From Pseudorhizobium tarimense (GTDB lineage: Bacteria > Pseudomonadota > Alphaproteobacteria > Rhizobiales > Rhizobiaceae), in the NCBI RefSeq assembly GCF_022968135.1, contig NZ_JALJRA010000008.1:62001-126000 (forward strand): a stretch of 64,000 nt of DNA. Direction: 5' to 3'. Below the pieces are notes generated by a model. That model was not told the origin of the DNA. It did no database searches and saw only the letters and a program-made list of their open reading frames with translations. Both the position numbers and the translations under genes were made by a program. This document shows positions 58,526 through 64,000 of the stretch, one piece after another (position 1 is the stretch's first letter; each line of letters begins with the position of its first letter).

Positions 58526-59275
58526 ATGAAATTGTTGTCGGCGATAAGGGTAGCAAATCCAGAGAGGCAGGAAGTCGTGAGCCGGACCATCGCGGCCGCG
58601 ACATCGCGAGCCGATGTCCTCTCTGCCCTGACCTTCGCAGCCCGAGCCTTCGACTTCTCCTTCGTCACCCTTCTGGTAAAGCCAGTCGGCCAAGATGAGC
58701 TCCTCGGGCGCATCCTCGTGCACACAACACTACCGTCGGAATACATCCAGGAGTACGATCAGAACCGCTATCTGGGGATGTGTCCCCTGGTGGAGCACCT
58801 CTTCTCCTCGATGCTGCCGCGCACATGGACGATAGATGCCGTTGAGCGACAGCATGCTGGCAAGCTCCCCAGCGATCTGCCGCGGCTGCTGCGTCGCTTC
58901 GGCATCACCACCACCGCCGCCATGCCGCTCCACTCGCTTGAAGGCGAACGGTTCCTGCTGCGTTTTGACGGCAGCCGCCCGCCACTCGAATTGCCGGAGC
59001 TGAACGAACTGGGCATGATCGCGCTGCACGCGTTCGACGTCTTCGAGAAATTCCGCCGCACGGAGCGCTTTTCAGTGCCGAGCCCCCTGTCGGCGCGCGA
59101 ACTCGAGGTTGTGCGCTGGACTGCGCAAGGCAAGACCTCAGTGGAGATCGGCCAGATCCTCTCACTCTCAGATCACACCGTCAACGCCCACATGACCAAC
59201 GCCATCAAGAAGCTCGACTGCGTCAACCGCACCCAACTGGTGGCAAAGGCCATGCGCCTCGGCCTGATCAGCTAG
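58526..59275 (+). CDS. LuxR-family regulator with autoinducer-binding-type domain (LuxR solo)
   Basis: 249 residues. The N-terminal ~170 residues fit the autoinducer-binding fold (FSFVTLLVKP, WTIDAVERQ). The C-terminal LuxR helix-turn-helix is PLSARELEVVRWTAQGKTSVEIGQILSLSDHTVNAHMTNAIKKL. No luxI neighbour, so it is an orphan. ATG at 58526 lacks a ribosome site; a GTG at 58577 with AGGAAG/GAGAGG upstream would give 232 residues. It is divergent from the haem receptor, which it may regulate. Confidence 0.85.
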   Translation: MKLLSAIRVANPERQEVVSRTIAAATSRADVLSALTFAARAFDFSFVTLLVKPVGQDELLGRILVHTTLPSEYIQEYDQNRYLGMCPLVEHLFSSMLPRTWTIDAVERQHAGKLPSDLPRLLRRFGITTTAAMPLHSLEGERFLLRFDGSRPPLELPELNELGMIALHAFDVFEKFRRTERFSVPSPLSARELEVVRWTAQGKTSVEIGQILSLSDHTVNAHMTNAIKKLDCVNRTQLVAKAMRLGLIS

Positions 59276-59292
59276 CACACTCCGCGAAGGGA

Positions 59293-60444
59293 TTAGCGGT
59301 CGAGCACCGAGCGCACCTCCACCAGGTTGGAGCGGACGCGCAGGATATAAAAGCCCATCGTCGCCAGATGCGTCGGCATGATCCAGCCGTCCTCTCGTCC
59401 GTTCGAGATGATCGCCGGCTGGATGCGCAGCGCCGCCTGGAACTGCGCCAGCGTCTCGCTCCACAAGGGGCCGAGGTTGCGCTCGCGGATCACCTGCGAG
59501 AAATCCGCGCCGGCCGCCGCAAGCACAGCGTAATAGCCGTAGAGCTGGCCATAGGCGAACCAGAAGCGGTCGTCCGCGCGGGTATCGAACCAGCCAGAAT
59601 TATAGTTCTCCGACCGCTCGCGCAGGATGGCCGAAGTGCTGCCGAGGTCGTTGGCGATGCGGTCGACGAACTGCGCCAGGTTGTCGGCGCGGGTGTCGAA
59701 GGTGGCGTTGCAGGCGGCAAGATCAGCGTTGAACGCGCGGAAGCTCCGGATGGCCGTTCGGTAATAGCTGGGCGTCGGCGTCTTCGGGCCGAAGGGGCTC
59801 AGGCCAAAATACCAGGAATATTCGTCGAACTGCAGGTTGTTGCGGGCGTCCTGCAGGTCGGTATTGATGCCGGACGTCCCGCGCACCCGCGCCAGGGTAT
59901 CGACAAGCTCCACCGAGGTTCGGCGAACCGCCTGGTTTACGCCGCGCTGGAACGACGCCTTGTTGTCGAGAAAGGGCGTGTGATCCCAGTCGATGCCGAA
60001 GAAGCCAAGCCGGTAGAGCAGCATGGAGGAAATCCAGGCATTCTGGTTGACGTTGACGTCGGTCAGATTGGCGACGACGTCGACGATCGCCGATGACTGG
60101 CACTGGGCAGCCGAGGCCGCGGTCGCGGCTTCAGTCTCAGGAAAGGCCGGTGCCGATGTGCCGATCTCCTGCCCCGCGGGGATCGTCCGCTCCGACCAGC
60201 GATAGTCGTCGACAAAGGCGGGGTTGAACCCTGTCCAAACCTGCGTCTGCCAAAAGAAATAGCCGTAGAGGCCGATGAAGAGCGCCAGCACCGCGAGAAG
60301 CGGCGCCCGGATCATCCAGGTCCGGCGGCGATACCAGCCATGGGCGGCAAGGAACGGCCAGACCAGCCAGGCGACGAGCAGCCCGAAAGCGCGGCCGATG
60401 GCGCTGAAGATGCGCTGGAAGAACTGCACAATCGGCTCAAGCAC
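59293..60444 (-). CDS. DUF2333-family membrane protein
   Basis: 383 residues, GTG start at 60444. Two membrane helices near the N-terminus (~20-70) are followed by a ~310-residue periplasmic DUF2333 domain with SWYFGLSPFGPKTPTPSYYRTAIRSF. Overlaps the upstream coiled-coil gene by eight bases, so the two are translated together. Function unknown. Confidence 0.9.
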   Translation of the reverse strand: MLEPIVQFFQRIFSAIGRAFGLLVAWLVWPFLAAHGWYRRRTWMIRAPLLAVLALFIGLYGYFFWQTQVWTGFNPAFVDDYRWSERTIPAGQEIGTSAPAFPETEAATAASAAQCQSSAIVDVVANLTDVNVNQNAWISSMLLYRLGFFGIDWDHTPFLDNKASFQRGVNQAVRRTSVELVDTLARVRGTSGINTDLQDARNNLQFDEYSWYFGLSPFGPKTPTPSYYRTAIRSFRAFNADLAACNATFDTRADNLAQFVDRIANDLGSTSAILRERSENYNSGWFDTRADDRFWFAYGQLYGYYAVLAAAGADFSQVIRERNLGPLWSETLAQFQAALRIQPAIISNGREDGWIMPTHLATMGFYILRVRSNLVEVRSVLDR

Positions 60445-61357
60445 GGCTCACCTCTCGCGTATCCTGCACTTCATCGCCCTCATCCGCAGATGTCTGCCCC
60501 TGCGCCGGCGTCTCATGGAAGGTCTCTACGAAACGCTGGTCGACCCGACCGCGCCGCCGCTCGAGCTCCTGGTTCGACAGCATGCCGGCGTCGTTGAGAT
60601 CGATGAGCGGTGCTAGATTCGGAAGCTTCGCCTCGTCCAGTGCATGACGAAGCGGTCGCTCCGCTCTCTCCTCGGCAAGCACGGTGCTCAGCACGATTGC
60701 CCGCTCGCTGTCGATGGTCAGCTTGTGGAGCGCCGCGTTCATGTCCCGGATCTGATGGTTGAGGTGCATCGTCAGGTCCTGCACCGCCTGAAGGGCATGC
60801 TCGACCATCCGCCAGACGGCACTCACCTCGCGCTCCTCCTGCTCGGCAGCGGTCACGATGGCGTCCGCCAGCGCCTGCCGGTGGCCGGTCAGCTCCACCA
60901 GGTCGGATTCCACCGCATGCCGCAGCGCGATGATCCGCTCGCGCCGCGGCGCCAGAAGGCCGTGCAGCCGGTCGGACAGCACGAGCGCCTGATCAAGAGA
61001 GGTAACCTGCGGTGCGCGCCGAGGCGTCCAGTCCATCGACAGCAGATGCTGCCACGCGAGCTTGAGCCGCTCTTTCCTCGTCGGCTGCGGCTTGTCTTCG
61101 AGAGGTGCCATCGCGGTGTCGACACGGCGCCCCATCGCACCCACGAGGTCGGCGAGCGAGCGTCGCGCCTTTGCCCAAGTTACGGAGATATTCGAGAACG
61201 CCCCCTCACCAGATGTGTCCTGCCATGCCTCCGGCAAACTCTTGCTGCGGGCGCAGGCGCTGATCTCCTCTGCCACCTCGACGATCTCGCGGTCGAGCTC
61301 CTCCAGTTCGGCCGTCAACGCCGCGAGCTCGCTCTCGATCCGTCTTCCCCACGCCAT
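60437..61357 (-). CDS. Coiled-coil protein, partner of DUF2333
   Basis: 306 residues starting MAWGRRIESELAALTAELEELDREIVEVAEEI, strongly helical with heptad-like leucines in the N-terminal third and around RLHGLLAPRRERIIALRH. No membrane helix or signal. The start at 61357 is chosen because upstream in-frame ATG adds a non-conserved 23 residues. Overlap with the DUF2333 gene suggests one complex. Function unknown. Confidence 0.75.
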   Translation of the reverse strand: MAWGRRIESELAALTAELEELDREIVEVAEEISACARSKSLPEAWQDTSGEGAFSNISVTWAKARRSLADLVGAMGRRVDTAMAPLEDKPQPTRKERLKLAWQHLLSMDWTPRRAPQVTSLDQALVLSDRLHGLLAPRRERIIALRHAVESDLVELTGHRQALADAIVTAAEQEEREVSAVWRMVEHALQAVQDLTMHLNHQIRDMNAALHKLTIDSERAIVLSTVLAEERAERPLRHALDEAKLPNLAPLIDLNDAGMLSNQELERRRGRVDQRFVETFHETPAQGQTSADEGDEVQDTREVSRA

Positions 61358-61454
61358 TGCCGTCCCCACACCCGATTCCGTCGCACCAAACATAAGGCCG
61401 CCGGGTGAAATTACCACGGCGGCCATGTATCACGCGGATCGAAATCCGTCCGGC

Positions 61455-61907
61455 TCAGAGGCCGAGTTCGGCCAGCTCCGCATCCAGCCGGTCTTTCGCC
61501 TTCTTCGGCAATTTTGCATTCCTCACCGCATCAAGGTTGGCCTGGGCTCCCTCGCCAACAACCACCAGTGCGATCATGCCCATGCCCAGATGCGGCGTGC
61601 ACTTGATCACATAGGCGCCTTCTTTCTCGGCGGTGAACACCAGTTCCTGATCGATCTTGCCCTTGAACTCTTCCACGCCTTCCGGGATGAGGCCTTTCAT
61701 GGCGGCCGCATCATGCCCCTTGTCGACGGGCACAAACTTGATGACGTCGCCCGGTGCAGCCTTCACGGCGGCCGGCTCAAACACCATTGCCTCACCGTTC
61801 GCTCCCTTGTTGAGCATCTTCACCTCGATTTCCGCACCAAAGGCCGGAAGCGAAAGAAGAGCAAGGCCGGTGGCCAGTACGAAGGCGGTCTTTGCGGTAT
61901 TGAGCAT
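61455..61907 (-). CDS. Pseudoazurin (type 1 copper protein)
   Basis: 150 residues with a cleavable signal (ends PAFGAE). The copper site is His in PVDKGHDAAAMKG plus the Cys-x2-His-x4-Met cluster CTPHLGMGM. Periplasmic electron carrier, commonly donor to copper nitrite or N2O reductases. No denitrification gene lies in this window. An Fnr-type box upstream fits low-oxygen induction. Confidence 0.93.
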   Translation of the reverse strand: MLNTAKTAFVLATGLALLSLPAFGAEIEVKMLNKGANGEAMVFEPAAVKAAPGDVIKFVPVDKGHDAAAMKGLIPEGVEEFKGKIDQELVFTAEKEGAYVIKCTPHLGMGMIALVVVGEGAQANLDAVRNAKLPKKAKDRLDAELAELGL

Positions 61908-61978
61908 TGTTTTTCTCCTGTAGCGAGCCTGAGATGGCGTCGCGGGAAGATAAGGACGGACGTGCGCCCGCGCGCTCT

Positions 61979-61992
61979 TTGACCAAGGTCAA
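61979..61992. promoter_or_regulatory. Fnr/NnrR-type box upstream of pseudoazurin
   Basis: TTGACCAAGGTCAA is a perfect TTGAC-N4-GTCAA palindrome, the Crp/Fnr-family pattern (TTG-N8-CAA). Its centre lies about 45 bases from a start predicted from TTATCT at 61948-61953 on the minus strand, close to the -41.5 of class II activation. Confidence 0.6.
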
Positions 61993-61999
61993 GCGGGAA

Positions 62000-62581
62000 T
62001 TAGATGCAGCGGATTTTCCCCTCCCAATGGCGGCGGCAGAACGAGATGTATTTCTCGTTGCCGCCAACATCCACCTGCGCGCCTTCGCGCACAAACTCGC
62101 CGTTCTCGTCGAGGCGCGCCACCATTGTCGCCTTGCGCCCGCAAAAGCAGATCGTTCGCACCTCGCGCAGTTCGTCCGCGATCGCCAGCAACTCCTGCGA
62201 GCCCGGAAACAGCTTGCCCTGGAAGTCCGTGCGCAGCCCGTAGGCCATCACCGGGATGCCGGACCGGTCCGCAAGTCGAGCCAGCTGCCACACCTGTTCC
62301 GGCGCCAGGAACTGTGCCTCGTCGACGAAGACACAAGCCACCGGCTCGATCCCATGCAAATCCTCCACCAAGGCATAAAGGTCGTCGCTCTCCCGGAACG
62401 AAATGGCATCTGCTTGAAGGCCGATCCTCGATGCCACGCGGCCCACGCCCGCACGGCTGTCCAGCGCGGCCGTCAGCACCACGGTTCGCATCCCGCGTTC
62501 GTGATAGTTATAGGACGCCTGCAGCAGCAGCGTCGACTTTCCGGCGTTCATGGTGGCGTAATTGAAGTGGAGTTTGGCCAT
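62000..62581 (-). CDS. tdk: Thymidine kinase
   Basis: 193 residues. ATP site NYATMNAGKSTLLLQASYNY at the start; CVFVDEAQFLAPEQVWQLA is the Walker-B-like and substrate region; a Cys-bearing RTICFCGRKATMVARLD matches the zinc loop. Phosphorylates thymidine for salvage. A terminator-like hairpin precedes it (62641-62672). Confidence 0.96.
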   Translation of the reverse strand: MAKLHFNYATMNAGKSTLLLQASYNYHERGMRTVVLTAALDSRAGVGRVASRIGLQADAISFRESDDLYALVEDLHGIEPVACVFVDEAQFLAPEQVWQLARLADRSGIPVMAYGLRTDFQGKLFPGSQELLAIADELREVRTICFCGRKATMVARLDENGEFVREGAQVDVGGNEKYISFCRRHWEGKIRCI

Positions 62582-62640
62582 GCGGATCTTCTGGTCCGGG
62601 CGGCGCTTGAGGAAAAGTCTACAGATACCTCAAACCACAG

Positions 62641-62672
62641 AAAAACGCCGCAAACGGTGCATCAAGCGGCGC
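62641..62672 (-). terminator. Terminator-like hairpin upstream of tdk
   Basis: On the minus strand CGCCGC, 14-base loop, GCGGCG, TTTTT. It lies 60 bases ahead of the tdk start with no minus-strand gene before it, so it could be an attenuator of tdk or a relic. Confidence 0.4.
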
Positions 62673-62712
62673 TCGTTGCAAAGCCGACACGATCTGCCGC
62701 CGTGGGGCAAGC

Positions 62713-62740
62713 TTGCCTCATCGCCGTGGATACTTATAAA
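62713..62740 (+). promoter_or_regulatory. Candidate choX promoter
   Basis: TTGCCT, 16 bases, TATAAA, with a start near 62747 and a leader of about 26 bases to the choX ATG. Confidence 0.4.
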
Positions 62741-62772
62741 AGGCCGGGAACATAAGAACAGGGAGCGCCATA

Positions 62773-63726
62773 ATGCCAATGACCAAACCCTTGAAGATCC
62801 TGCTCACCGGAGCGATCTCGGTTTTCGCACTCACTCAGGTCGCCACTGCAGCCGAACCCGAATCATGCGGCACCGTCCGCTTCTCTGACGTCGGCTGGAC
62901 CGATATCACCGCCACCACGGCAACCGCGTCGGTTCTCCTTCAGGCGCTCGGATACGAGACGGACGTCAAGGTTCTGTCCGTCCCGGTCACCTACAGCTCG
63001 CTTAAGAACAAGGATATCGACGTCTTCCTCGGCAACTGGATGCCGACCATGGAAGGCGATATCGCCCCATACCGCCAGGACAAGTCGGTGGAATCCTACG
63101 GCCCGAACCTGACGGGCGCCAAGTACACGCTCGCAACAAATGCCAAGGGCGCCGAGCTCGGTATCAAGGACTTCAGCGACATTGCCGAGCACAGCGAGGA
63201 ACTGGACGGCAAGATCTACGCCATCGAGCCCGGCAACGACGGCAACCGCCTGATCCTCGACATGGTCTCCAACGACACCTTCGGCCTCAAGGACTTCGAG
63301 GTGGTGGAATCCTCCGAGCAGGGCATGCTTGCGCAGGTGGCCCGTGCCGACCGCGCCGGCGAGCCGATCGTCTTCCTCGGCTGGGCGCCCCATCCGATGA
63401 ATGCCAGCTTCGACCTCACCTACCTTTCGGGCGGCGACGAGGTCTTCGGCCCGGACTACGGCGGCGCTGAAGTCTTCACCAATGTCCGCGCCGGCTACAT
63501 CGAGGAATGCCCGAACGTCGGAACCTTCGTGAAGAACCTGACGTTCTCGCTGCCGATGGAAAACGAGATCATGGGAAAGATCCTGAACGATGGCAAGGAA
63601 GCGGAAGCAGCCGCAACCGAATGGCTGAAGAACAATCCGGGTGCGGTTGAGCCGTGGCTCGAGGGCGTCACCACGAAGGACGGCGGCGACGCCATGGCTG
63701 CCGTGAAGTCCGAGCTGGGACTGTAA
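62773..63726 (+). CDS. choX: Choline ABC transporter substrate-binding protein
   Basis: 317 residues. Signal peptide (ends TAAEPE), then an OpuAC-type fold: CGTVRFSDVGWTDITATTATASVLLQ, DVFLGNWMPTME with the aromatic/acidic choline box, and VFLGWAPHPMN. High-affinity choline capture for glycine betaine synthesis or catabolism. Followed by the permease gene choW. Confidence 0.95.
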   Translation: MPMTKPLKILLTGAISVFALTQVATAAEPESCGTVRFSDVGWTDITATTATASVLLQALGYETDVKVLSVPVTYSSLKNKDIDVFLGNWMPTMEGDIAPYRQDKSVESYGPNLTGAKYTLATNAKGAELGIKDFSDIAEHSEELDGKIYAIEPGNDGNRLILDMVSNDTFGLKDFEVVESSEQGMLAQVARADRAGEPIVFLGWAPHPMNASFDLTYLSGGDEVFGPDYGGAEVFTNVRAGYIEECPNVGTFVKNLTFSLPMENEIMGKILNDGKEAEAAATEWLKNNPGAVEPWLEGVTTKDGGDAMAAVKSELGL

Positions 63727-63799
63727 GGCACGTCTTCCCGCGGCCGGAGTCCGGCGGGCTCCGGTTCCCTCCTCACCCACCCAAACGGGAAGTGACGCA

Positions 63800-64000
63800 G
63801 TGGATTGGCTGACAGATTTCAAGATCCCCATGGGACCCTGGGCCAAGTCTTTTGTTGACTGGCTCACCGCCAACGGAGCGTGGTTCTTCGATTGGCTCTC
63901 CACCGTCCTGGCGACCGTCATCGACGGTCTGCTCTTCGTCCTCCAGACGCCCCACCCGCTGATCATTGTCGCGGCGATGACAGCGCTGTCCTGGTGGTTC
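63800..64000 (+). CDS. choW: Choline ABC transporter permease, N-terminal part (cut by window edge)
   Basis: GTG start at 63800 behind CGGGAAG. The visible 67 codons read MDWLTDFKIPMGPWAKSFVD then helices (WFFDWLSTVLATVIDGLLFVL), the N-terminus of the OpuAB/ChoW family. The gene continues beyond 64000. Confidence 0.9.
   Translation, partial: MDWLTDFKIPMGPWAKSFVDWLTANGAWFFDWLSTVLATVIDGLLFVLQTPHPLIIVAAMTALSWWF

Overview
The window looks like chromosomal DNA of a Rhizobiaceae member (Sinorhizobium/Ensifer, Rhizobium or Agrobacterium relatives). The evidence is high GC, a fused trpE(G) gene preceded by a WWW-type trpL leader peptide, the petABC-apt order, a choXW start, a DUF6481 gene, and sigma-70 promoters of the CTTGAC-N17-CTATAT type. 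No rRNA, tRNA, CRISPR array, prophage or intact insertion sequence was seen. Assignments rest on reading the proteins and motifs; no database search was run.

Layout. 1-10 kb: a small zinc-ribbon protein, two large GGDEF-EAL proteins flanking ribosomal protein L25, a frameshifted solute-binding protein, then pth, clpS and ychF. A decayed operon follows, with a frameshifted Crp/Fnr regulator and a nonsense-mutated DUF2892 membrane protein. 10-26 kb: two overlapping MaoC hydratases, apt, the cytochrome bc1 operon petABC, an endonuclease/exonuclease/phosphatase-fold protein, two ABC exporters separated by a chemoreceptor remnant, trmL, a Na/Pi cotransporter, hemF and small proteins. 25-34.5 kb: a minus-strand DUF1285-Nudix-cca operon faces away from a plus-strand MoxR-DUF58-DUF4159-amidotransferase-like membrane operon. 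34.5-49 kb: a frameshifted GNAT gene, cold-shock protein and small proteins, an MFS carrier, GNAT, glutathionyl-hydroquinone reductase, Nudix, a phosphoesterase, an ECF sigma/anti-sigma pair, leuA with a possible Leu-rich leader peptide, benE, a ClpP paralogue, a HupE-like protein, queF and a CDF exporter. 49-64 kb: trpE(G) with a recognisable attenuator, an extensin-like protein, an IS110 remnant, fhs, a heavily decayed DUF2235 gene, a heme-type TonB receptor with two candidate RirA boxes, a LuxR solo, a DUF2333/coiled-coil pair, pseudoazurin with an Fnr-type box, tdk, and choX-choW running off the edge.

Themes. Core genes (translation, bc1 complex, heme, folate, Leu and Trp synthesis) are intact, whereas at least seven accessory genes are broken (transport, regulation, chemotaxis, acetyltransferase, toxin-like lipase, transposase). 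This points to real gene decay rather than random sequence error. The best regulatory signals are the trpL attenuator with a leaderless start, the tandem TGA-N9-TCA boxes over the heme receptor promoter and the Fnr/NnrR-type palindrome over pseudoazurin. The least understood operons that could hide new biology are MoxR-DUF58-DUF4159-membrane protein and DUF2333/coiled coil.
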